Assembly (NCBI GenBank): GCA_002294005.1 | Contig: DBEH01000036.1 | Span: forward strand, 1-39,888 | Reading direction: 5' to 3' | Length of the DNA: 39,888 nt | Origin: Firmicutes bacterium UBA911 | GTDB lineage: Bacteria; Bacillota; Desulfotomaculia; Desulfotomaculales; Desulforudaceae | Part shown: piece by piece, positions 23,631-31,326 of the stretch | Numbering within the stretch: position 1 is the stretch's first letter | How the letters are laid out: each line of letters starts with the position of its first letter | Position numbers and translations under genes: made by a program | Notes under the pieces: model-generated | Database searches by the model: none | What the model saw: only the letters and a program-made list of their open reading frames with translations | Told to the model about the DNA's origin: nothing

Positions 23631-24302
23631 TCATCGGGATACGGGGATGAAGAACGCCCAGATGTAGTGCAGAAAGGCAAAGTAGGCTGCGGTCAACTGC
23701 GAACCGTCGAGCCCGTCGGAAATAAAGGTCGGGCCGAGAAAGGCGCTGGGCAGACTGAAGATTTTCAGCGCCACCAAGGCCACCAGCCCGCACATAAATC
23801 CGCGGGCCAAACCGAAGCCAAAACCCGCGGCCCGATCGATGGGTCCAAGAAGCGGCAGGTGGGGCACGCGCGAGAGGATGACCCCCCCCAGCCAGGCCGC
23901 GGCGAAAAACAAGCCGACAAAGGCAACCGCGTCCAACGCCGAAGGCGCCACCGTGGAGGCGATCACCTCCCGGCCCATTCCCTCGAGTTGCCCGGCCAGG
24001 AACTGGTCAACCAGGCCGGTTACCCCGTCGAGGTCCTGCGGAACCGGGGCCGGTTGCCCGGGGGGAGCAGCCGCCGGCACTTCCTTCCCGGCCACCAGGC
24101 CGGCCACCGTTTCCTCCAGTCCGGCTCCCAGGCCGAACCGGCGGTCCAGGTATTCCGCAACGGGACGGTAGTACCTGAACGCCACGAACAGGCCGAGAAC
24201 AAAGACCACCACGCCCAGCGCACTGCGGGCGAAACCCCGGACAAAACCGCGCCAGGCGCTGAAGGCCAACAGAATAACCAGTCCCCCGTCCAGCCAGTTC
24301 AT
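23631..24302 (-). CDS. CvpA family membrane protein
   Basis: The 223-residue protein has four hydrophobic helices: two at the N-terminus (residues about 5-45), then a central region of about 60 residues with an Ala/Pro-rich part, then two more in the C-terminal half. MNWLDGGLVILLAFSAWRGFVRGFARSALG is the CvpA start (D5, G14-x-x-R-G-F). CvpA was first linked to colicin V production; its general role in the envelope is unclear. It lies in line with the DUF951 and ychF genes. Confidence 0.85.
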   Translation of the reverse strand: MNWLDGGLVILLAFSAWRGFVRGFARSALGVVVFVLGLFVAFRYYRPVAEYLDRRFGLGAGLEETVAGLVAGKEVPAAAPPGQPAPVPQDLDGVTGLVDQFLAGQLEGMGREVIASTVAPSALDAVAFVGLFFAAAWLGGVILSRVPHLPLLGPIDRAAGFGFGLARGFMCGLVALVALKIFSLPSAFLGPTFISDGLDGSQLTAAYFAFLHYIWAFFIPVSR

Positions 24303-24344
24303 GCGCCCATCTCACTCTCAAAAAGTCTGTGGTGCACCAAACCT

Positions 24345-25414
24345 TTAAGTGATTGTTTTCGCCCTTTCCCGCCAAAACCCTGCCACCGGGCGGAAGAGCA
24401 GCGCTCCCACCAAAGCCAGGCCGACCAGCCCGAAGAGCGGGTAGGAGAACCGTACCAAATCCGCAAACCCGAGCAGGGCGACCGGAACCATGACCAGGAC
24501 CGCTCCAATCCCGGCCAACCGGTAGCCGCGGGAACCAGGCCGCGCCAACCGGCCGGCAAATCCGTGGGCGTTGGCGATACCGGTGGTGAACACCGCCAGC
24601 CAGATCACCGCGGAAAACAGGGTCCCCACGACCGGATGCACCGTCCCCGCCAGGTACAGCAAGGGCACCTGGTACAGCCGGACCTCGCCGTAATGGGCGA
24701 GAATCGCCGCCGCCACCACTCCTGCGGCGAGACCGAGCAGCACCCCCCCGCCACGGCGCCCCGGACGGCCTCCGGCGGGCTCAGGTGCCGCCCCAGGGTG
24801 GACAGCACGGCTACCGGGACCACCATATTGTAGGAGACGTACAACAGGGCAGCCCAGGCCCAGTTGCCGGCCAGCAGTTCCGACGGTGACGGACCCGTGT
24901 GGGCGGGCGGACCAGGGCCGCCCCAGGCCCCCACGAGCACCATCAGCGCCACGCCGATCACCAGTCCGAGCTTCAGCGGAACCAGCAAAGCGTTGACCGC
25001 CACGACCCCGTTGAGACCGCCCCAAACGATGGCCGCGGTCAGTATGGCCAGCACCAGCACCCCGGCGGCCGGGGGCAGGCCGAGTTGTTCCTGAAAAACG
25101 GCCCCGCTGCCGGCGAACATGATTCCCAGTCCCACCAAAAGCATGCCCATGCTTAAGCGATCCACCACCGCAGCCAGACCCCGGCCCAAAAGGTCTTCCA
25201 GGACTTCGCGGTAACCGGTGGACTTGATCCGCACGGCGGTGGTCTGGACCACAACCCCCAGGTAGACAAAAAGGGCGGTGGCGAGAGCCACACCCCAGAG
25301 TCCCCAGAGGCCGAAGACCGCGAAGAACTGCAGGATTTCCTGTCCGGAGGCAAAACCGGCCCCGATCACCCCGCCGACATAAAGGACCGCCACCTTCAGG
25401 CTGCCACTGCGCAA
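24345..25414 (-). pseudogene. YkvI-type membrane transporter gene with a frameshift
   Basis: An N-terminal frame (25414 down to about 24750) begins LKVAVLYVGGVIGAGFASGQEILQFF, the APC-like start of YkvI proteins, with several helices. Another frame (about 24745 to 24345) continues GGVLLGLAAGVVAAAILAHYGEVRLYQVPLLYLAGT to the end. They join at a run of seven G (plus strand C 24743-24749); one more base would give one protein of 356 residues, a normal YkvI length. Start is TTG with GAGGT eight bases upstream. This may be a true mutation, a slippery tract or a sequencing error. Confidence 0.8.
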
Positions 25415-25453
25415 ATCAGGACACCTCAGGGCATGTTATGCCCTGTCTTTTCG

Positions 25454-25483
25454 GTATAACCGTTCCTGGTAACGGCAATAAAT
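25454..25483 (+). promoter_or_regulatory. Candidate forespore (SigF/SigG) promoter for yyaC
   Basis: GTATA (25454-25458), a 15-base spacer, then GGCAATAAAT (25474-25483), close to the SigF/SigG pattern GYATA-N15/16-GGNNANAMT. It lies 38 bases before yyaC, a gene known in Bacillus to be sporulation-controlled. Confidence 0.45.
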
Positions 25484-25520
25484 ATATTACTTAATTGTGC
25501 ACACGAAGGGAGAACCATCC

Positions 25521-26156
25521 ATGGGAAAAACCACCCTCTACAAGATTGAAAATGATCCCGCCCAGACGCGGATTCACATAGACGACCCGAACGCGGCGGC
25601 CAAGGTGGCCGACAGGCTTTTTCGCCACCTCGAGCACGTGGACAACGGCCGGCCGGTGATACTGCTGTGCATCGGTTCGGACCGCTCAACCGGCGACAGC
25701 CTCGGACCCCTGATCGGTTCGGGCGTGGAAAGCCCGGACCAGGATTTCTTCCGGGTGTACGGAACGCTCGCTCAACCGGTTCACGCCACGAACCTGCAGG
25801 AAGCAATGGAAACCATCAGCCAAAAATATGCCGATCCGTTTATTATCGCGGTGGACGCCTGCCTCGGGAGGCTGGAGAGTGTCGGTTGCGTCAATATCGC
25901 CGCGGGCGCCTTGCGGCCCGGCGCCGGGGTGAAAAAGGAACTGCCGCCCGTGGGCGACGTCCATATAACGGGGGTGGTCAATATCGGCGGCTTCATGGAG
26001 TTCACGGTGCTTCAGAACACCCGGCTGAATATGGTGATGCGCCTCGCCGACGTGGTCTGTGCCGGCTTGAGGCTGCTGGCGTCCCAAAAGCGGCGCCCCG
26101 TAATTGCCGAACCGGGCCTGCACGAGGCCGGAGTAGCCGGAACCCGGGCTATCTGA
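25521..26156 (+). CDS. yyaC: Spore protein YyaC (GPR-like fold)
   Basis: The 211-residue protein carries the YyaC core: ILLCIGSDRSTGDSLGPLIGS, YADPFIIAVDACLGR, and GDVHITGVVNIGGFMEFTVLQNTRLNMVM. YyaC is related to the germination protease GPR and is made during sporulation; activity is not firmly shown. ATG 25521 has AGGGAG eight bases upstream; the frame extends eight codons more without support. It is divergent from the ykvI-like gene and converges with the ykuS-like gene, their stops lying in one hairpin. Confidence 0.93.
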   Translation: MGKTTLYKIENDPAQTRIHIDDPNAAAKVADRLFRHLEHVDNGRPVILLCIGSDRSTGDSLGPLIGSGVESPDQDFFRVYGTLAQPVHATNLQEAMETISQKYADPFIIAVDACLGRLESVGCVNIAAGALRPGAGVKKELPPVGDVHITGVVNIGGFMEFTVLQNTRLNMVMRLADVVCAGLRLLASQKRRPVIAEPGLHEAGVAGTRAI

Positions 26157-26169
26157 GCCCGGGTTCCGG
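26137..26169. terminator. Perfect 14-bp inverted repeat over two convergent stops
   Basis: CCGGAACCCGGGCT and AGCCCGGGTTCCGG flank an ATCTG loop. The yyaC stop TGA (26154-26156) and the ykuS-like stop TAG (26149-26151) both fall in it. No T tract follows on either strand. Confidence 0.6.
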
Positions 26170-26412
26170 ATTCGCGATCCTGGAAATCCTTTCGACCTGG
26201 CTGAAAATCTCCTCCGGGGTTTTGCCCTCGGCATTGACCACGGGCACCTTGAGCGCCCGCTCCTGCACCCCGGTGAAATCACGGGTGGCCCCTGAGATTA
26301 CGAGCGCCACCGATTTGTCCGCCTCGTCCGGAGCCACAACCGCGTAGCCCCGCCGGTGAAAGAAGTCGCCCAGTCCGGTCAGGCCCTCGGCGATCGCCAC
26401 TCTCTTCCGCAC
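26149..26412 (-). CDS. YkuS-like (UPF0180) small protein
   Basis: The 87-residue protein matches UPF0180/YkuS: RVAIAEGLTGLGDFFHRRGYAVV, then VALVISGATRDFTGVQERALKVPVVNAEGKTPEEIF. No catalytic motif is known and the function is not established. It ends inside the hairpin it shares with yyaC. Confidence 0.85.
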   Translation of the reverse strand: MRKRVAIAEGLTGLGDFFHRRGYAVVAPDEADKSVALVISGATRDFTGVQERALKVPVVNAEGKTPEEIFSQVERISRIANPEPGLR

Positions 26413-26457
26413 AGAACTTCACCTCCGTCGCCCTTATTATGTGGGCGGCGGGCGCTT

Positions 26458-27093
26458 TTATGCGTTTCGGCCGGCCCGGAGCAGGTCGATGACCTCCTGG
26501 TCCGAATTCTGGTCAAAGTGGAGATAGAATTGGCCCACGGCGTAGAAATCCTCCGGAGCCTCCAGGCACACCAACTGATCGACCTCCGGCCTCAGGCGTT
26601 CCAGGGTCTCCGGGGGGGCCACGGGCACGCCCAGAATCACCCGGTGCGGCCCGGCGCGCCTTAAGGACCGCAGGGCGGCGAACACCGTGTACCCGGTGGC
26701 GATGCCGTCGTCAATCAGGATGGCGGTCCGCCCGGCCAGCGCGGGAGGAGCGCCGGACCCGCGGTAAAGGGCCGTACGACGCTCAATCTCCTTGATTTGC
26801 TGCCGCACCTGGCCTTCAAGGTCCTCTGCTTTCAACCCCAACCTCCGGAGCAACTGCTCGTTATAGATCACGGTGCCGTCCTGGGTTACCGCGCCCACGG
26901 CCAACTCGGGATTTCCCGGGGCACCGATCTTGCGCGGCACAATGACGTCCAACGGGAGGGCCAGTTCCGCGGCCACAACCGCGGCCACCACCACCCCGCC
27001 GCGGGGAATGCCGAGCACCAGTCCGCCGGGCCGGTCTTCCTCCGCCAACCGGGCCGCCAGCCGCCGACCCGCGTCCACCCGGTCACGAAACAC
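26458..27093 (-). CDS. Phosphoribosyltransferase family protein
   Basis: The 211-residue protein has a type I PRTase fold: the PRPP loop AILIDDGIATGYT (about residues 125-137), and GIPRGGVVVAAVVAAEL near the N-terminus. Proteins of this class (COG1926) are distinct from the nucleotide-salvage enzymes; their substrate is uncertain. GTG 27093 has GGGAGG seven bases upstream. Confidence 0.88.
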   Translation of the reverse strand: MFRDRVDAGRRLAARLAEEDRPGGLVLGIPRGGVVVAAVVAAELALPLDVIVPRKIGAPGNPELAVGAVTQDGTVIYNEQLLRRLGLKAEDLEGQVRQQIKEIERRTALYRGSGAPPALAGRTAILIDDGIATGYTVFAALRSLRRAGPHRVILGVPVAPPETLERLRPEVDQLVCLEAPEDFYAVGQFYLHFDQNSDQEVIDLLRAGRNA

Positions 27094-27147
27094 CGGAACA
27101 CCTCCCTCGAAAATAGAATCTTGATGATATTTTCATTCCCGCATGAG

Positions 27148-27163
27148 CGACGATGAATCGTCG
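27148..27163. repeat. CGACGAT/ATCGTCG inverted repeat
   Basis: Perfect 7-base arms with a GA loop lie between the DUF4446 terminator and the PRTase gene, a possible operator or RNA hairpin. Confidence 0.6.
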
Positions 27164-27199
27164 TGAGCGACTCCTCCGAAAATAGACCTTATCCCTCCG

Positions 27200-27222
27200 A
27201 AAAAAGGGAACTGGCCCCTTTT
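27200..27222 (-). terminator. Intrinsic terminator of the DUF4446 gene
   Basis: On the minus strand AAAAGGG pairs with CCCTTTT and a T6 run closes it. It lies 36 bases past the gene's stop. Confidence 0.75.
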
Positions 27223-27257
27223 GCCGGCCGTATCTCCGGGAACCGCCGGCTTATCGG

Positions 27258-27752
27258 TCACCTGGGGAGAGCGTTCGGCATCGCCCGCCCGACGGCTTCC
27301 TGTTCCTCGGTGCTGAACTGGTAGACCGACCGGCCGCTTTCCACCGGTTTTCCGTAGGAAAACGAAGCGTTCTGCGAATGCAGGGCGGTCAGGATCACGC
27401 CGTCGCCCTTGCCGTCCAGGATGGCGCACGAGTAGCTGAGATCGCCGCCCACGCCGTCAAAGGCGCGGAAGCGGAGCATCACCGGAGTCCTGGCGCAACC
27501 CGCCAGGGTTTCATCCGCGGCCCTCTGCCAGGCCGCCACGTCGTCCAGCCTGCGGTTTGTTTCTTCGATGTTGCGGCTCAATGCATTGACCATCTCGTCC
27601 AGGCTGCCCCGGTCAGCCAGCCGCAGCAAGTGGGACAAGCGGCGCAACCGCCCGGTCATACGGCGGTAGGCCAGCAGAATAACAATGTTCACCAGGACCA
27701 GCAGCCCCACCATTCCAATCAAGATCTCGATAGTGTCCACAGGCAATTCCAT
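27258..27752 (-). CDS. DUF4446 family protein
   Basis: The 164-residue protein has one N-terminal membrane helix (about residues 8-28), a short coiled coil (about 34-80, RRLSHLLRLADRGSLDEMV), and a conserved domain (VMLRFRAFDGVGGDLSYSCAILDGKGDGVILTALHSQNASFSYGKPV). This is DUF4446, found next to parAB in many clostridia. The function is unknown. The ribosome site AAGGAG is only three bases before the ATG. Confidence 0.85.
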   Translation of the reverse strand: MELPVDTIEILIGMVGLLVLVNIVILLAYRRMTGRLRRLSHLLRLADRGSLDEMVNALSRNIEETNRRLDDVAAWQRAADETLAGCARTPVMLRFRAFDGVGGDLSYSCAILDGKGDGVILTALHSQNASFSYGKPVESGRSVYQFSTEEQEAVGRAMPNALPR

Positions 27753-27801
27753 CCGCTCCTTACCGGGTGTTCAGGCCCTGTATCGGGCGTTCAGGCCCCG
27801 T

Positions 27802-27831
27802 TTGACACGCACCCCCGGACTGCTCTACACT
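27802..27831 (+). promoter_or_regulatory. Promoter of the lar operon
   Basis: TTGACA (27802-27807), an 18-base spacer and TACACT (27826-27831), only 23 bases before the larE start. Confidence 0.65.
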
Positions 27832-27854
27832 GCAACCGGGAGGACGAATGACCA

Positions 27855-28652
27855 GTGTCTGGAAACGACGAACGGGTCCGTGCCATAATCAGGAAACTTG
27901 ACGGTGTGGTCGTGGCGCTGTCGGGCGGTGTTGACTCGGCTGTAGTGCTGTGCCTGGCCCGGGACGTGCTCGGAGCGCGGGTGACGGCCGCTACGGCCGT
28001 GGGCGATATCTACGCCCGCGCCGACCGGCAGCGGGCCCGCGCCCTGACCGCCCGGCTGGGGGTTTTGCACCTCGAATTCCCGGGCGGTCAACTCGACGAT
28101 CCCCTGTTTCTGGCCAACCCCCGCGACCGCTGCTACCGATGCAAGTCGCTGCTGTTCCAGACCTTGCGGGACATGGCCCGCACAAAGGGCCTCCCTGGTA
28201 TTATCGACGGGACCAACGCCTCCGATGCGCGCGAGTACCGTCCGGGACTGCGGGCCGCGGCCGAGTTCGGCGTTGTCAGCCCCCTGCTGCAGGCCGGACT
28301 CGAAAAAAAGGAGGTCCGCTCCCTGGCCTTCCGCTTGGGTCTGGAGTTCGGGAACGAGCCGCCGGAGAGCTGCCTGGCCACCCGCATTCCCTACGGCGAC
28401 CCGCTCACGCCGAAGAAACTGGAACAAGTTCGGGCCGGCGAGGAGTTCCTGCGCGCACTCGGGTACTCTACGGTACGGCTCCGCCACCACGGGGAGTTGG
28501 CCCGAATCGAGGTCGACCCGTCCGAGTTGACCCGGTTGGTGACCCCACCCCATCGGGACTTGGTCCTCGGTTACTTGCGGACCCTCGGCTTTAGTTTCGT
28601 CACCTCCGACATCGCCGGCTACCGGACGGGAAGCTTCGATGTGGAGTCCTGA
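27855..28652 (+). CDS. larE: Pyridinium-3,5-dicarboxylic acid mononucleotide sulfurtransferase LarE
   Basis: LarE activates the carboxylates of P2CMN with ATP and inserts sulfur on the way to the nickel-pincer cofactor. The 265-residue protein has the PP-loop ALSGGVDSAV (residues 21-30). It carries three cysteines, C93 and C96 (DRCYRCK) and C173 (PESCLATR). Sacrificial LarE uses the last one only; versions with all three are reported to hold a [4Fe-4S] cluster and act catalytically, which I infer here. GTG start; GGAGG lies 11 bases upstream. Confidence 0.92.
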   Translation: MSGNDERVRAIIRKLDGVVVALSGGVDSAVVLCLARDVLGARVTAATAVGDIYARADRQRARALTARLGVLHLEFPGGQLDDPLFLANPRDRCYRCKSLLFQTLRDMARTKGLPGIIDGTNASDAREYRPGLRAAAEFGVVSPLLQAGLEKKEVRSLAFRLGLEFGNEPPESCLATRIPYGDPLTPKKLEQVRAGEEFLRALGYSTVRLRHHGELARIEVDPSELTRLVTPPHRDLVLGYLRTLGFSFVTSDIAGYRTGSFDVES

Positions 28653-28697
28653 CAAAGCGCGTCGAACCTTGCACTCATTATAACGGGGGTGCACACC

Positions 28698-29453
28698 GTG
28701 AACAAGAAGAAATTGGCGGCCCTCCTCCAGGACGTGGCTTCGGGCCGCGTGACGGTGGAGGCGGCCGTCGAGGCTCTCCGGAACCTGCCCTATGAGGAAC
28801 TCGGCTTTGCCCGCCCGGATCACCACCGCGCCCTGCGCCAGGGTTTCCCGGAGGTGATCTTCAGCCAGGGCAAGACCCCGGAACAGGTGGCCCGGATTTT
28901 CGCCAGCCTGGCGGGGGCCGGCGGTCCGGTGCTGGCCACGCGGGCCGACGGCGACGCCTACCGGGCGGTGCGGCGCACCACGCCGGAAGCGCGGTATCAC
29001 CCGGAGGCCCGCTGCATCACCCTGGGCGCCCCCGAAGGCGGGGTGGGCCTGGAGATACTGGTCCTCGCCGCAGGCACCGCCGATTTGCCGGTGGCCGAGG
29101 AGGCCGTCGTCTGTGCCCGGGCCATGGGACACACCGTCACTACGGTGTACGACGTCGGCGTCGCCGGCCTGCACCGGCTGCTGGCCCATATGGGGTTGTT
29201 GGCACAATGCCGGGTGGTGGTGGTGGTGGCCGGAATGGAGGGCGCCCTGCCTTCGGTGGTCGCTGGGCTGACCTCCCGCCCGGTGGTCGCCGTGCCCACC
29301 AGTGTCGGCTACGGGGCCAGCTTCAACGGCCTGGCGGCGCTCCTGACCATGCTGAACTGTTGCGCCCCTGGAGTCGGCGTGATGAACATTGACAACGGGT
29401 ACGGGGCCGCCGCCCTGGCCAGTGCCATTATCCGCTCCGGGAGAAATGAATGA
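28698..29453 (+). CDS. larB: Pyridinium-3,5-biscarboxylic acid mononucleotide synthase LarB
   Basis: LarB carboxylates nicotinic acid adenine dinucleotide and hydrolyses it to P2CMN, the first step of the pincer pathway. The roughly 250-residue protein has the PurE-like C-terminal domain (VLAAGTADLPVAEEA, VVVVVAGMEGALPSVVAGLTSRPVVAVPTSVGYG). GTG 28698 (VNKKKLAALL) has GGGGGT seven bases upstream; GTG 28689 is possible. Its stop overlaps larC. Confidence 0.93.
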   Translation: MNKKKLAALLQDVASGRVTVEAAVEALRNLPYEELGFARPDHHRALRQGFPEVIFSQGKTPEQVARIFASLAGAGGPVLATRADGDAYRAVRRTTPEARYHPEARCITLGAPEGGVGLEILVLAAGTADLPVAEEAVVCARAMGHTVTTVYDVGVAGLHRLLAHMGLLAQCRVVVVVAGMEGALPSVVAGLTSRPVVAVPTSVGYGASFNGLAALLTMLNCCAPGVGVMNIDNGYGAAALASAIIRSGRNE

Positions 29454-30669
29454 CGTGCGCCTCCTCTTCTGGGATTGTTTTGCCGGAATCAGCGGAGATA
29501 TGGCCCTGGGTTCCCTGCTTGACGCCGGAGCCCCGCCCGAGGGGGTGCGGGCCGTGCTTTCCGGACTCCCCCTCGAAGGTTGGACGCTGGAGGTGCACGA
29601 GGAGAAGCGGGGCGGCCTGCGGGCCACCAAGGTCAAAGTGCTCACCGGCCGGGAACAGCCGCACCGCCGCCTGCCCGACATCGTGGAGATCATCCGGGCC
29701 GGCGGGCTGCCGGAACCGGTGGCCAGAGATGCAGTCCGGGTTTTCACCAGCCTGGCCCGGGCCGAGGCCCGGGTCCACGGCGTCTCTCCGGACCGGGTCC
29801 ACTTCCACGAAACCGGCGCGGTGGACGCCATCGTCGAAATCATCGGTACAGTCGCCGCCCTGCACCTGCTGCAGGTGGAACAGGTGCGGCTCTCGCCCCT
29901 GCCGTTGTCCAGGGGCTTCGTGCAGTGCGCCCACGGCACGCTCCCGGTGCCGGCCCCTGCCGTGCTCGAACTCATCCGCGGCTTTCCCACCCGCCCCGCC
30001 GAAGTCGAGGCGGAACTGGTCACGCCGACGGGCGCAGCCCTGGCCGTCACCCTGGCTTCGACGGCCGGCGGCTTCCCGGGCCTCATCGTCGAAGAGGTCG
30101 GGTACGGAGCCGGGACCGCGACCCTTCCCTTCCCGAACCTCTTGCGGGCGGTGCTGGGCCGGGCCGAACCGCCGCTGCCAAGCCGCCTCCGGACGGAGGG
30201 GCAAGTGACCGTCCTGGAAACGGTGCTGGACGATGTCAACCCCGAACACCACCCCTACGTCCTGGAGCGGCTCCTGGCCGCCGGGGCGCTGGACGCGTAC
30301 CTGACCCCCCTGATTATGAAAAAGGGCCGCCCGGGGATAAAGCTGACGGTCATCGCGGACGCAGATGAATGGAATTCCTTGGTGACGGTTATACTGAAGG
30401 AAACCGGCACGCTGGGCCTCCGTGTGCGCCGCGAGGACCGGGTTGTTCTGGACCGCCGGATGCTGACGGTGGACACGGATTACGGTCCGGTACGGGTGAA
30501 GGTGGCCCTGCTGGATGGCCGGGTGCTGCGGGTGAAGCCCGAATTCGAGGATTGCCGCGCGTGTGCGCTCCAGCACCGCGTCCCGTTACGCACCGTCAGC
30601 ACGGCGGCTGAACGAGCGGCGGAAGCCCTGCTGGCCCAAGAGCGCCAGCCCGCTGAGCAGCAAGAGTAA
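29446..30669 (+). CDS. larC: Nickel insertion protein LarC (cyclometallase)
   Basis: LarC loads nickel into the pincer, using CTP. The 407-residue protein starts NDVRLLFWDCFAGISGDMALGSLLDAGA and contains the His-rich VHFHETGAVDAIVEIIG and DDVNPEHHPYVLERL segments and PLIMKKGRPGIKLTVIAD. It is one fused chain, unlike the Lactobacillus gene split by a frameshift into larC1 and larC2. The start ATG overlaps the larB stop. No larA-type racemase is in the window. Confidence 0.93.
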   Translation: MNDVRLLFWDCFAGISGDMALGSLLDAGAPPEGVRAVLSGLPLEGWTLEVHEEKRGGLRATKVKVLTGREQPHRRLPDIVEIIRAGGLPEPVARDAVRVFTSLARAEARVHGVSPDRVHFHETGAVDAIVEIIGTVAALHLLQVEQVRLSPLPLSRGFVQCAHGTLPVPAPAVLELIRGFPTRPAEVEAELVTPTGAALAVTLASTAGGFPGLIVEEVGYGAGTATLPFPNLLRAVLGRAEPPLPSRLRTEGQVTVLETVLDDVNPEHHPYVLERLLAAGALDAYLTPLIMKKGRPGIKLTVIADADEWNSLVTVILKETGTLGLRVRREDRVVLDRRMLTVDTDYGPVRVKVALLDGRVLRVKPEFEDCRACALQHRVPLRTVSTAAERAAEALLAQERQPAEQQE

Positions 30670-30739
30670 AACCCTGGGCTCCAAGAACAAGGTCCTGGGT
30701 TCCAGTGGCCGGGCGACCGGTATTTGGCCCTGCATCTGC

Positions 30740-30773
30740 TGTTTCACCGTCAGGTTTCACGTGAAACATCGGC
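30740..30773. promoter_or_regulatory. parS site 1 with extra half-site
   Basis: The core GGTTTCACGTGAAACA (30753-30768) has a perfect 14-bp palindrome and matches the ParB-binding parS consensus at 15 of 16. An extra TGTTTCACCGTCA lies directly before it, as in site 2. Confidence 0.85.
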
Positions 30774-30993
30774 ACGCCGTGCCGCGAATCTCCCCTGAGC
30801 AAAAACTTGAACAGCCCCCCGGAAAGACAGGGGGGGGTAGCCCCTTGGGGCTTAGAACCGTGCGGGGCAACGAGGTCGGGAACCGGCATGAAAAAGCTGG
30901 CTTCGACGGACAGTCCGTTGGGACTTTGAACCGTGCGGAGCAGCGGGGCCGGGAACCGGCACGAAGAAGCCGATTTTGACAGAGAATCCTTTG

Positions 30994-31152
30994 GTAACTG
31001 CTCAAGAGTCAGGAGCCAGGAGTCAGAATCCAGGATAGAGGATAGAACGAATTGATGAGCCTTTTGCCAAACAATCAAGTCTTGACAATGCCTGGCTGGT
31101 TCTCTTTTCATTCTGACTCCTGAATTCTGGCTCCTGGCTCCTGAGTAGTTAC
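30994..31152. mobile_element. 159-bp MITE-like insertion with 8-bp target duplication
   Basis: The ends are inverted repeats starting GTAACT and ending AGTTAC; 23 of the first 26 bases pair. The element is flanked at once by ATCCTTTG on both sides (30986-30993, 31153-31160), an exact 8-bp target duplication. It has no complete gene, only the first 23 codons of an S23-like protein. Confidence 0.75.
31043..31111 (-). pseudogene. N-terminal remnant of four-helix-bundle (S23) protein
   Basis: The minus-strand frame reads MKREPARHCQDLIVWQKAHQ then FVL and loses similarity. The DLIVWQKAHQ-type start is characteristic of the four-helix-bundle family first found in 23S rRNA intervening sequences. 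The rest of about 120 residues is missing, so it cannot be functional. Confidence 0.7.
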
Positions 31153-31326
31153 ATCCTTTGAGGCTTTGGGGCTTTGAACCGTGCACGGCAGCGCCGCCGA
31201 CCGGTCACGGCCGAGAGGTTGGCCCCGCGGGAAGCGGCCTGCCTTTGGGCGATCGACCGGGGCTTTTAGCCCGCGCGCCGGGGGGGGGTGCGGCGGAGGC
31301 GGAGGCACCGTTCTCTGGCGCGCCCG

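Larger units (their letters stand above)
30845..31200. repeat. 73-bp tandem repeat, third copy interrupted
   Basis: Copies begin at 30845 and 30918 (TTGGGGCTTAGAACCGTGCGG and relatives, then CGGGAACCGGCA). A third copy begins at 30991 and is interrupted by the 159-bp element, then continues at 31158 with CTTTGAACCGTGC. Confidence 0.75.
30670..31326. other. Repeat-rich non-coding region between larC and a LAGLIDADG gene
   Basis: The region contains a parS site, a 73-bp tandem repeat, a 159-bp inserted element, a C6/G8 inverted repeat (about 30815-30837) and a G9 run (31280-31288). I see no intact gene; a long minus-strand frame is an artefact except for the S23 remnant. Confidence 0.7.

Noticed and set aside
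27825..30239. Minus-strand open frame of 804 residues
   Set aside because: It is the antisense shadow of larE-larB-larC in GC-rich DNA; it has no family motifs and biased Arg/Pro/Ser composition.
30596..31186. 196-residue minus-strand gene
   Set aside because: The frame crosses the inserted element and tandem repeats; only the 23-codon S23-like part has family similarity.
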